The notes beneath the pieces were generated by a model that searched no databases, had not been told where the DNA came from, and worked only from the letters and a program-made list of their open reading frames with translations. Positions 1-6,408 of a DNA stretch of 14,251 bases are shown here, piece by piece (positions within the stretch are counted from its first letter, which is position 1; every line of letters begins with the position of its first letter). The stretch lies in NCBI GenBank assembly GCA_937988695.1, contig CALKHM010000029.1, positions 1 to 14,251 of the forward strand, given 5' to 3'. Position numbers and translations under genes: made by a program. The stretch is from an uncultured Microbacterium sp. GTDB taxonomy: Bacteria > Actinomycetota > Actinomycetes > Actinomycetales > Microbacteriaceae.

Positions 1-176
1 AAAGTAGGTCTTTGGTGCGTTCGCTCTGCTGACGCATCCGAACGTGAGCCCTCCACTGGCGTGTTCCGCCGCGAGCCGTCGTTTCGACTCGCTTCGCTCG
101 CTCAACAAGCGAAGACGGAACCACCCCGGAGCGGGATTCACGAACCTCTCCGTTCGATCAAGAAAGCAGCACTACT
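1..176 (+). promoter_or_regulatory. leader/upstream region of rplM-rpsI with imperfect hairpin (76-118)
   Basis: This is the noncoding stretch in front of L13. It carries a palindrome-rich segment: CCGTC (76-80) pairs with GACGG (114-118), with a TTCG/CGAA continuation after a 2-nt bulge. A competing inner pairing is CTTCGCT (92-98) with AGCGAAG (108-114). The core around 81-104 (GTTTCGACTCGCTTCGCTCG) resembles an intergenic repeat I recall from Microbacteriaceae genomes, but only one copy is in this window. It could be an upstream terminator, a repeated extragenic palindrome, or part of an L13 leader RNA. I cannot place a promoter with confidence. The ribosome binding site before the GTG at 177 is weak (AGAAAG, 161-166). 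Confidence 0.4.
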
Positions 177-623
177 GTGACGCGCACTTTCACCCCCAAG
201 GCTGGCGAGATCCAGCGCGAATGGCTGGTCATCGACGCCACTGACGTCGTGCTCGGCCGCCTGGCCTCGCACGCTGCCGCACTCCTGCGTGGCAAGCACA
301 AGCCGACCTTCGCCAACCACCTGGACACGGGCGACTTCGTCGTCATCGTCAACGCGGACAAGGTCGCGCTGACCGGGCAGAAGCTCCAGAAGAAGATCGC
401 CTACCGGCACTCCGGCTACCCGGGCGGCCTGAAGGCCGTCGCGTACGAGGAGCTGCTCGAGAAGAACCCGGTCCGTGCGGTGGAGAAGGCCGTGCGCGGC
501 ATGCTCCCCAAGAACAGTCTGGGCCGCCAGCAGCTGTCGAAGCTGAAGGTCTACGCCGGCGCCGAGCACCCGCACGCCGCGCAGCAGCCCAAGACGTACA
601 CCTTCGACCAGGTCGCCCAGTAA
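177..623 (+). CDS. rplM: 50S ribosomal protein L13
   Basis: L13 is an early-assembling protein of the large ribosomal subunit that binds 23S rRNA. The 148-residue product is normal length for the family. It has the typical N-terminal region (VIDATDVVLGRLAS, about 18-31), the segment GDFVVIVNADKVALTG in the middle, and the C-terminal family signature running from VRGMLPKN through LKVYAGAEHPHAAQQP. The start is a GTG at 177, chosen because the following MTRTFTPKAGEIQREW matches actinobacterial L13 N-termini; an upstream in-frame start is not needed. The gene lies 26 bp before rpsI, and the pair is the conserved rplM-rpsI operon found across bacteria. Nothing is odd in the protein. Confidence 0.97.
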   Translation: MTRTFTPKAGEIQREWLVIDATDVVLGRLASHAAALLRGKHKPTFANHLDTGDFVVIVNADKVALTGQKLQKKIAYRHSGYPGGLKAVAYEELLEKNPVRAVEKAVRGMLPKNSLGRQQLSKLKVYAGAEHPHAAQQPKTYTFDQVAQ

Positions 624-649
624 GCGCCGCAGACACAAAGGACATACTC

Positions 650-1129
650 GTGGCGAACAACGACTCCACCGAACTGACCAACTACACGACCGAGAGCGCG
701 GCCGAGCAGGCCGCCGAGGCCGCTCCCCGCCCCGTGCTGAGCGTCCCGGGTGCGGCCGTCGGCCGTCGCAAGCAGGCGATCGCGCGCGTGCGCCTGATCC
801 CCGGCAGCGGCACCATCACGATCAACGGCCGTGCGTTCGAGGACTACTTCCCGAACAAGCTGCACCAGCAGCTGGTCACCGACCCCTTCACGGTGCTGAA
901 CCTGACCGGCGCGTACGACGTCATCGCCCGCATCCACGGCGGCGGCGACTCGGGGCAGGCAGGCGCGCTGCGCCTGGGAATCGCCCGCGCGTTGAACGAG
1001 ATCGACGCGGAGAACAACCGACCGACCCTGAAGAAGGCCGGCTTCCTCTCCCGCGACGCGCGCGTGAAGGAGCGCAAGAAGGCCGGCCTCAAGAAGGCCC
1101 GCAAGGCTCCTCAGTACTCGAAGCGCTGA
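650..1129 (+). CDS. rpsI: 30S ribosomal protein S9
   Basis: S9 sits in the head of the small subunit; its C-terminal tail reaches the P-site tRNA. The product has 159 residues. The first 35 or so are an acidic/polar extension common in actinobacterial S9, and the conserved core begins at VGRRKQAIARVRLIPG. The segment GGGDSGQAGALRLGIARAL is the family signature, and the protein ends in the characteristic QYSKR tail. The start is a GTG at 650 with AAAGGA at 637-642, a 7-nt spacing. It is cotranscribed with rplM upstream and probably with glmM, which starts 8 bp after its stop. Confidence 0.97.
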   Translation: MANNDSTELTNYTTESAAEQAAEAAPRPVLSVPGAAVGRRKQAIARVRLIPGSGTITINGRAFEDYFPNKLHQQLVTDPFTVLNLTGAYDVIARIHGGGDSGQAGALRLGIARALNEIDAENNRPTLKKAGFLSRDARVKERKKAGLKKARKAPQYSKR

Positions 1130-1137
1130 TCGAGCCG

Positions 1138-2499
1138 ATGGCTCTGTTCGGCACGGATGGCGTGCGGGGGCTGGCAAACGGCCCCCTCACCGCCGATCTC
1201 GCGCTCACCCTGGCCCAGGCGACTGCCGTCGTCCTGGGCCAGGGCCGTTCAGCGGATGCGCGCCGCGCGGCAGGCCGCCGGCTCACTGCCGTGGTGGCAC
1301 GCGATCCGCGCGTGTCCGGAGAGTTCCTCGCCGCGGCCGTGGCTGCCGGGCTCGCGGCATCCGGCGTCGACGTGCTCGACGCGGGCGTGATCCCGACCCC
1401 GGCTGCGGCGTTCCTGGTGGGATCGATCGACGCCGACTTCGGCGTCATGGTCTCGGCGTCGCACAACCCCGCTCCCGACAACGGCATCAAGATCTTCGCC
1501 CGCGGCGGGGTGAAACTGCCCGACATCGTCGAGCAGCGCATCGAGGCCGCCATGATCGGCCCCAAACTGCAGCCCACGGGCGCCGACGTGGGCCGGATCC
1601 GCCGGTTCGCGGACGCCGAGGACCGCTACGTGGTGCACCTACTGCAGTCGCTGCCGCATCGGCTGGACGGCATCCACGTCGTTCTGGACTGCGCGAACGG
1701 CGCGGCCTCGGGCGTCTCGCCCGAGACCTTCCGCGATGCGGGCGCCCGGGTCACGGTGGTCGGCGCCGACCCCGACGGCATCAACATCAACGACGGCGTC
1801 GGCTCCACGCACATCGACAAGCTCGCCGAGGAGGTCGTGCGCCTGGGCGCCGACGTCGGGATCGCACACGACGGCGATGCCGACCGGTGCCTGGCCGTGG
1901 ATGCTGCGGGCAGGCTCGTCGACGGCGACCAGATCATGGCGATCCTGGCCGTAGCCATGAAGGAGCGCGGCACGCTCGCCGACGACACGCTGGTGGCGAC
2001 GGTCATGAGCAACCTCGGGCTGCATCGGGCGATGTCGGAGCACGGCATCCATGTCGAGCAGACCAGCGTCGGCGACCGGTACGTGCTCGAGCGCATGAAC
2101 GCCGGCGGCTTCTCACTGGGCGGCGAGCAGTCCGGCCACGTGATCATGAGCCGGTATGCGACGACCGGGGACGGGCTGCTGACCGGCCTGCACCTGCTGG
2201 CGGAGATGGCGCGGCAGGGCAAGACCCTGGCCGAGCTCGCATCGATCATGACCGTGTACCCTCAGGTGCTCGTGAACGTGACCGGCGTCGACCGGACGCA
2301 GGTCGGGCATCCGCTGGTGGCTGCGGCGGTCGTCGACGCGGAGACGATGTTGGGCTCCACCGGGCGCGTGCTGCTGCGGGCATCGGGAACCGAGCCGATC
2401 GTGCGCGTCATGGTCGAGGCATCCGACGCCGATGTCGCCTCGCGTGTGGCGGGGCGCCTGGCCGACGTCGTGCGCGAGCACCTCGCGTTGCCCGCGTAG
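1138..2499 (+). CDS. glmM: phosphoglucosamine mutase
   Basis: GlmM converts glucosamine-6-phosphate to glucosamine-1-phosphate in the cytoplasm, on the route to UDP-N-acetylglucosamine and peptidoglycan. The 453-residue product has all four alpha-D-phosphohexomutase motifs. The phosphoserine loop is SASHNP (106-111), with S108 the expected phosphorylated serine. The metal-binding loop is DGDADR (245-250), the sugar-binding loop is GGEQSGH (328-334), and the phosphate-binding loop is RASGTEPIVR (414-423). The N-terminus MALFGTDGVRG is typical. The ATG lies 8 bp after rpsI, so the three genes probably form one operon; rpsI-glmM adjacency is common in Actinobacteria. The gene converges with the amidase gene across a 47-bp gap. 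Confidence 0.96.
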   Translation: MALFGTDGVRGLANGPLTADLALTLAQATAVVLGQGRSADARRAAGRRLTAVVARDPRVSGEFLAAAVAAGLAASGVDVLDAGVIPTPAAAFLVGSIDADFGVMVSASHNPAPDNGIKIFARGGVKLPDIVEQRIEAAMIGPKLQPTGADVGRIRRFADAEDRYVVHLLQSLPHRLDGIHVVLDCANGAASGVSPETFRDAGARVTVVGADPDGININDGVGSTHIDKLAEEVVRLGADVGIAHDGDADRCLAVDAAGRLVDGDQIMAILAVAMKERGTLADDTLVATVMSNLGLHRAMSEHGIHVEQTSVGDRYVLERMNAGGFSLGGEQSGHVIMSRYATTGDGLLTGLHLLAEMARQGKTLAELASIMTVYPQVLVNVTGVDRTQVGHPLVAAAVVDAETMLGSTGRVLLRASGTEPIVRVMVEASDADVASRVAGRLADVVREHLALPA

Positions 2500-2522
2500 C
2501 GCCGGACCGCGCCGAGTGGGGC

Positions 2523-2544
2523 CGCACGCGGTGCGCCCGCGCAC
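2523..2544. terminator. possible bidirectional hairpin between convergent glmM and amidase
   Basis: The 47-bp gap between two convergent stop codons holds two mutually exclusive short stems: CGCAC/GTGCG (2523-2527 with 2531-2535) and GTGCG/CGCAC (2531-2535 with 2540-2544). There is no T-tract on either side. The position suits a terminator, but short GC stems are common in such DNA, so this is weak. Confidence 0.25.
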
Positions 2545-2546
2545 GG

Positions 2547-4124
2547 TCAGAGTGCGACCCGCGCAGCGGGGGACGATCGTGGTGCCTGCCAGAGCCCGGC
2601 ATCCTCGACGGTCGCGCCGACCCGGTATGCCGTGCGCTCCTGGAACAGGCCCGCGATGATCTGGATGCCGACGGGCAAGCCCTCGTCGCCGGAACCAGCG
2701 GGTACGGTCAGAGCCGGATGGCCACTCAGGTCCAGGGCACACGTGTTGAGTGTCGAGGACCCCGCCGCGTGCCGGGCGAGCATCTCGATCATCGTGAACC
2801 TGCCGGTGGGCAGCTCGGCGGCCACCGTGGGGGTCGTCGGTGTGAGCAGCACCTCGGCCTCACCGAGCGCCGACTCGATCTGCCTGGTCAGCTCCAGGCG
2901 AAGGTTCTGCGCCTTCCCGTAGTGCACGCCGAGGTACTGATCGCGCAGGTGCTCGGCGACGAGCAGGTTCAGCTTCGCCAGGATCGCGAGGTCGTCGGCG
3001 CTGTTGCGCAGCTGCGACGCGGTGACCTCCAACGCGCCGACGTCGATCCGTCCCTTGTGGCCGTAGCCGACGCCGCCGGAGTCTAGCATCGCGCGCGCGG
3101 TGAACGTCTGGATGCCGCTTCGGATCGTCGCGGCGTGGGTCCACAGCGGCACGGATACGGTTTCGATGACCGCGCTCGCCGACCGGAGCACGTCACACGC
3201 CTGCTCGAACGCGACACGGACGTCGGGCGTGCACCAGGCCAGCGCCTCCTCGATCACCGCGATCCGCAGGCCTGAAACGCCGTCGGAGAGCCCCCGCGTG
3301 TACGGCTGCGGCGTCGGGTCACCGCGCATCCACTGCGGATCCCGCCAGTCCGGCCCGGCGATCGCCTCCAGCACCGTCGCATTCAATGCGACATCCCGCG
3401 TGAGCGGCCCGATGTGGTCGAACGTGTGATCCATGTATGCCAGTCCGTAGCTGGGCACCAGCCCATGGGTCGGCTTCATGCCCACCAACCCGCACCAGGC
3501 CGCCGGGATGCGTACACTGCCGGCCTCGTCGGCGCCGAGAGCGAAGTCCACCATTCCCGCGGCGACCGCCGCCGCGGATCCGCTGGAGGATCCGCCGGTG
3601 CCGAACCGCGGGTCCAACGGGTTTCGCGCGGGGCCGTAGACGCTGCCCTCGCCGCCGCCCAGCGCGAGGTCCTCCATGTTCGTCTTGCCCACCACTGTGG
3701 CCCCGGCGCGCAGGATCCGATCCACGACCACGGCATCCTCCGTCGGCACGAACGTCGGCAGCATGCGGGAGCCGTTCGTCATCGGGATGCCCGCCACGGC
3801 GATGCAGTCCTTGACCGCGGCGGTCAGGCCCGCCAGCGGGCCGTCGTCCGCGCCGGACACCTCGCAGAACCGGATGAACGCGTTGTACGGGTCCTCCTCG
3901 GCCGACGGGGCACGGCCGATGCGCCGATGCGGGAACGAAGACGCCTCGATCTGCGGCTCCGGCAGTTCGTCGATCGTGTCGAACCTCTCCATCACGCCGG
4001 CCAGGATCGGCACCAGCGAGGTCGCCTCGTCGTCGGTCAATGAAAAGCGGTGCCGTTGCGCGTATTCCTGCAGCCGGGATGCCGACGGCGGCCGGACATG
4101 ACCGTACTCGCGCTCGGGACGCAT
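2547..4124 (-). CDS. amidase (amidase-signature family, long nitrile-amidase/AmdA-like type)
   Basis: Amidase-signature enzymes hydrolyse carboxamides to acid plus ammonia with a Ser-cisSer-Lys triad. The 525-residue product has K105 (in AAVKDC), cis-Ser S179 (in GGSSSGS) and nucleophile S203 (in AGSVRIPAAWCG). The 24-residue spacing of the two serines matches that in well-studied members. The N-terminal helical region (SASRLQEYAQRHRFSLTDDE), the sequence THGLVPSYG and the C-terminal LSGHPALTVPAG resemble the enantioselective amidases of nitrile-degrading Rhodococcus more than GatA. The usual GGS(I/V)R is AGSVR here. The start is the ATG at 4124 with GAGGAGG 5 nt upstream; an in-frame TTG at 4148 lies upstream of that ribosome binding site and is unlikely. 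The gene is divergent from the HAD gene, and its 152-bp upstream region contains the shared operator. The substrate is unknown; it may supply the acid handled by the neighbouring genes. Confidence 0.85.
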   Translation of the reverse strand: MRPEREYGHVRPPSASRLQEYAQRHRFSLTDDEATSLVPILAGVMERFDTIDELPEPQIEASSFPHRRIGRAPSAEEDPYNAFIRFCEVSGADDGPLAGLTAAVKDCIAVAGIPMTNGSRMLPTFVPTEDAVVVDRILRAGATVVGKTNMEDLALGGGEGSVYGPARNPLDPRFGTGGSSSGSAAAVAAGMVDFALGADEAGSVRIPAAWCGLVGMKPTHGLVPSYGLAYMDHTFDHIGPLTRDVALNATVLEAIAGPDWRDPQWMRGDPTPQPYTRGLSDGVSGLRIAVIEEALAWCTPDVRVAFEQACDVLRSASAVIETVSVPLWTHAATIRSGIQTFTARAMLDSGGVGYGHKGRIDVGALEVTASQLRNSADDLAILAKLNLLVAEHLRDQYLGVHYGKAQNLRLELTRQIESALGEAEVLLTPTTPTVAAELPTGRFTMIEMLARHAAGSSTLNTCALDLSGHPALTVPAGSGDEGLPVGIQIIAGLFQERTAYRVGATVEDAGLWQAPRSSPAARVAL

Positions 4125-4204
4125 GGGATCCTCCTCGACGCTCGACAAGAACTCGCGTGTCGACCCGACCGTACCCCGCGCGCCGCCGGTTCGGGAAACA
4201 TCGC

Positions 4205-4220
4205 TTTCAACGAACGGAAA
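4205..4220 (+). promoter_or_regulatory. predicted IclR-type operator, site 1 (amidase/HAD divergent region)
   Basis: TTTCAACGAACGGAAA lies between the divergent amidase and HAD genes. It matches site 2 (5161) and the reverse complement of site 3 (9713-9728) at TTTCA, at A9 and at GGAAA. Against site 3 it is identical at 13 of 16 positions. The half-sites TTTC and GAAA form the dyad. Candidate -10 elements lie on both sides: TAGCCT at 4249-4254 toward the HAD gene, and TACGGT on the minus strand (4173-4168) toward the amidase gene. Binding by the IclR protein at 11537-12361 is inferred. Confidence 0.6.
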
Positions 4221-4248
4221 CCGTCACCGCGGCGCAAAGCCGCCGCGT

Positions 4249-4254
4249 TAGCCT
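4249..4254 (+). promoter_or_regulatory. candidate -10 element of the HAD gene
   Basis: TAGCCT starts after a 28-nt gap downstream of operator site 1 and lies 22 bp before the HAD start codon. The 17-bp-upstream position shows no recognisable -35, as expected for an activator-dependent promoter. Support comes from the matching geometry at the other operator sites, not from the hexamer itself. Confidence 0.35.
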
Positions 4255-4276
4255 CCGGGTGAACGAGGAGGCAACA

Positions 4277-5020
4277 ATGGCGATAAAGGGTTCATGGCCC
4301 CGGGCGATCTTCTACGACTCGAAGACCACCCTGTTCGACTGGGGCTGGAGCTGGGCGACGGCTGCGAAGACCATCGTGGAAAGATACGGGTCCACGGTCG
4401 ATCCCCAGCAGTTCGCCGCGAACTGGGTGCGGCTGTTCGAGGGACACCACCGTCGCACCGCGTTCGCGGGGTATCGACCGGTCACCGAGATCATCACCGA
4501 GGCGCTGCTGGACACGTTCCACATCCTGGACGTTCCCGGAACCGCCGAGGATGTGAGCGCCTACACCGATCTGCAGAAGGACGTCGGCCTGTTCGCTGAG
4601 ACAGAGCCGGCTCTGCAGGAGCAACAGGACCTCGGCGTGAAGATCTGGACGTACTCCGACGTCGAGCGCAAATACCTCGACATGTACGTGAGCAAGTTCG
4701 AGAGGTTCACGCCGGATTTCGTCGGCAGCACCGAGCAGGCGCGCTTCCACAAGCCGAATCCGCGGACGTACGCCTGGGTGCTCCATGAGAACGACCTGCA
4801 ACCGCGTGATGTGCTCTTCTGCGCGGCGCCGTCGTTCGATGTCCAGGGCGCGATGTCGTTCGGGATGCTGGCGGCCCGGCTGCAGCGGCCGACCGCGAAG
4901 CAGAGCGACGGCGTGCTGGCCAATGAGGCCGACGGCAGCCGCGGCATCCGCCCGGACTATGTCATCGAGAGCCTGCACGACATCACGACGATCATCCGCG
5001 CCAACCGCGGCGAGGGCTGA
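4277..5020 (+). CDS. HAD-superfamily hydrolase related to type II haloacid dehalogenases
   Basis: This is a 247-residue cytoplasmic protein of the L-2-haloacid dehalogenase branch of the HAD superfamily. Motif I is YDSKTTLFDW, with the nucleophile D14. Motif III is HKPNPRTY, with K159 and Y165 matching the dehalogenase Lys and Tyr. Motif IV is FCAAPSFDVQGA, with D188. Several residues that define true haloacid dehalogenases differ: the Gly of DxxGT is T17, the motif II Ser-Asn is T125-Y126, and the Ser and Asn of the SSNAWD motif are A183 and P185. The fold and nucleophile are therefore kept, but haloacid dehalogenation is doubtful and another C-X or phosphate hydrolysis is possible. The ATG at 4277 has GAGGAGG at 4265-4271. 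The gene appears monocistronic: it has its own operator and promoter upstream and a strong terminator 7 bp after the stop. Confidence 0.8.
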   Translation: MAIKGSWPRAIFYDSKTTLFDWGWSWATAAKTIVERYGSTVDPQQFAANWVRLFEGHHRRTAFAGYRPVTEIITEALLDTFHILDVPGTAEDVSAYTDLQKDVGLFAETEPALQEQQDLGVKIWTYSDVERKYLDMYVSKFERFTPDFVGSTEQARFHKPNPRTYAWVLHENDLQPRDVLFCAAPSFDVQGAMSFGMLAARLQRPTAKQSDGVLANEADGSRGIRPDYVIESLHDITTIIRANRGEG

Positions 5021-5027
5021 CATCGTC

Positions 5028-5067
5028 CGCACAGGGCCGTCGGCGAAGACGTCGGCGGCCCTGTGCG
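5028..5067 (+). terminator. strong hairpin terminator after the HAD gene
   Basis: An 18-bp stem (5028-5045 with 5050-5067; the outer 12 bp, CGCACAGGGCCG with CGGCCCTGTGCG, are perfect, and two inner pairs are G-U) closes a 4-nt AAGA loop. No T-tract follows, which is common for actinobacterial hairpin terminators. It separates the HAD unit from the ABC operon. Confidence 0.85.
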
Positions 5068-5089
5068 TGCCAACGGGCCCGCACGGGTG

Positions 5090-5105
5090 ACGCTCACAGT
5101 GGAAA
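5090..5105 (+). promoter_or_regulatory. possible degenerate second operator half-site upstream of the ABC operon
   Basis: ACGCTCACAGTGGAAA shares the CA-n-TGGAAA right half with site 2, which starts 71 bp downstream, and CAGTGGAA with site 4. The left TTTC half is missing. It may be an auxiliary weak site or a chance match. Confidence 0.25.
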
Positions 5106-5160
5106 GCAGGGGTCGTCTGTGTCGCCGTGCGCATGCCGGAACGCTGCGCCGGCCGTGCCC

Positions 5161-5176
5161 TTTCAGTCACTGGAAA
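5161..5176 (+). promoter_or_regulatory. predicted IclR-type operator, site 2 (ABC/ligase operon)
   Basis: TTTCAGTCACTGGAAA has TTTC/GAAA dyad ends; its reverse complement TTTCCAGTGACTGAAA has the same outer half-sites. It lies in the 271-bp region between the HAD terminator and the ABC binding-protein gene. It shares 12 of 16 bases with the site before the ThDP enzyme gene. A -10-like TGTAAT follows after 29 nt. Confidence 0.6.
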
Positions 5177-5205
5177 GCGCGCGGACCGGCCCATCTCGAG
5201 TGTGA

Positions 5206-5211
5206 TGTAAT
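5206..5211 (+). promoter_or_regulatory. candidate -10 element of the ABC/ligase operon
   Basis: TGTAAT differs from TATAAT at one base and sits 29 nt after operator site 2. The -35 position (GGACCG around 5183-5188) is poor. This gives a leader of about 75 nt before the ATG at 5292. If correct, the operator would be centred roughly 50 bp upstream of the transcription start, a typical activator position. Confidence 0.45.
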
Positions 5212-5291
5212 CCGGCTGTCGGTGTCCGTGGGGCGCCGGCGAGAGTCAATGTGGACACTGGTGCTGCATCATCCAACGAAGGAGTCGGTAC

Positions 5292-6368
5292 ATGTCGAAT
5301 AACGGTCCCGTTTTGAGTCGCAGAGGCTTTCTCACACGAGCGGGCGCAGCAGTTCTCATGGGCGTGGCGGCGCCCTCGATACTGGCAGCATGCGCGCCGG
5401 GCGGTAGCGCGGCACCGGCGAAATCGAACAACACCGGGGGAGCGGGCAACGTTCCGACCGTTCCCTTCACCTTCCTGAGCTTCCTCCCGCTCACCTCGTT
5501 CACGGTCACTCCCGAGATGCTCGGAGACCTGGACGGCACGTTCAAGAAGAACGGCCTGGACATCACCCTTGAACCCGTGCACGGGTCGGCGCAGGCGACG
5601 CAGCTTCTGCTCGCGAACAAGGGTCAGGTGGCGCGCAACGGCCTGATCGACGCGATGGTCGCGGCGTTCACGCAGAACCAGCCGGTGGTCGTGACCGGCA
5701 TCGACACGTACGCGACGGGCATCCGGATCGTCACGACGGCGAAGAACCCGAACCCGTCCGACTGGGCGGGAAAGACCATGGGAGTGCCGTCCGTCAACGG
5801 GACGAGCGACAAGACCCTCTCGATGTCGCTGATCGAGGCGGGGATCGACCCCAAGTCCGTCAAACGTCAGTTGGTGGGCCTGTCTGCGGGCACCTTCGAC
5901 CTCGTGAAGAACGGAACCCTCGTCGGCTACATCGTCAGCGCCGACACGGCGTTCCTCGTGGCGAAGCAGAACCCCGAGGCTCGCGTGTTCACGCCGTCCA
6001 CGGGCGCCGGAATCAACATCTACATGACGACGAAGGATCAGGTCGCGCAGAACGGCGACGCCCTCAAGAAGTACTTCACCGCGATCAAGGAGGTCAAGTC
6101 AGGCCTCGTCGACGCTCCGGACAAGGCCATCACCACCGCGATCGACGCGCTGCGCAGCAAGTACTCGTGGGCGGCGCTGGACGACGTGCACATCGCGCCC
6201 GACGCGCTCAAGGCGCAGGTCGCGCTGTGGAAGAACCCGTCCGGTCAGATCGGCGCGCCCGACATGGACGCGATCGAGAAGTCGTATGAGGAGCTCGTCA
6301 AGGCCGGCTTCGTGCCCGGCGGGAAGAAGATCGAGGACCTCATCGACACGAGCCTGCTCCCGAGCTAG
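5292..6368 (+). CDS. ABC transporter substrate-binding lipoprotein (NMT1/SsuA/TauA-like)
   Basis: This is the extracytoplasmic receptor that captures the substrate for the importer encoded by the next two genes. The 358-residue product has a twin-arginine motif (S9-R10-R11-G12-F13-L14), a hydrophobic stretch (about 17-31) and a lipobox LAAC with C34 as the predicted lipidated cysteine, so it is probably Tat-exported and membrane-anchored. A Gly/Ala/Ser/Asn linker follows, then a periplasmic-binding fold resembling the NMT1/THI5-like and nitrate/sulfonate/taurine receptors: LTSFTVTPEMLGDLDGTFKKNGLDI near the N-terminus, then the segment DWAGKTMGVPSVNGTSD. The ATG at 5292 has GAAGGAG at 5278-5284. 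It is the first gene of a four-gene operon controlled by operator site 2. The ligand cannot be read from sequence; relatives bind sulfonates, nitrate, pyrimidines or aromatic acids. Confidence 0.87.
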   Translation: MSNNGPVLSRRGFLTRAGAAVLMGVAAPSILAACAPGGSAAPAKSNNTGGAGNVPTVPFTFLSFLPLTSFTVTPEMLGDLDGTFKKNGLDITLEPVHGSAQATQLLLANKGQVARNGLIDAMVAAFTQNQPVVVTGIDTYATGIRIVTTAKNPNPSDWAGKTMGVPSVNGTSDKTLSMSLIEAGIDPKSVKRQLVGLSAGTFDLVKNGTLVGYIVSADTAFLVAKQNPEARVFTPSTGAGINIYMTTKDQVAQNGDALKKYFTAIKEVKSGLVDAPDKAITTAIDALRSKYSWAALDDVHIAPDALKAQVALWKNPSGQIGAPDMDAIEKSYEELVKAGFVPGGKKIEDLIDTSLLPS

Positions 6369-6408
6369 AGTCTCATCCCGCTCCCGGACCGTTTGAACAG
6401 CGAAGAGG

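Noticed and set aside
1887..3086. Open frame (399 codons) on the plus strand crossing the glmM end into the amidase gene.
   Set aside because: It overlaps glmM out of frame and runs antisense to the amidase; the composition is Arg/Gly-rich shadow sequence.
4125..4148. TTG at 4148 as the amidase start, adding 8 residues.
   Set aside because: The strong ribosome binding site GAGGAGG lies inside that extension and is correctly spaced for the ATG at 4124.
4193..4208. Second inverted repeat GGGAAA...TTTC next to operator site 1.
   Set aside because: It does not fit the spacing or consensus of the other sites and shares its TTTC with site 1.
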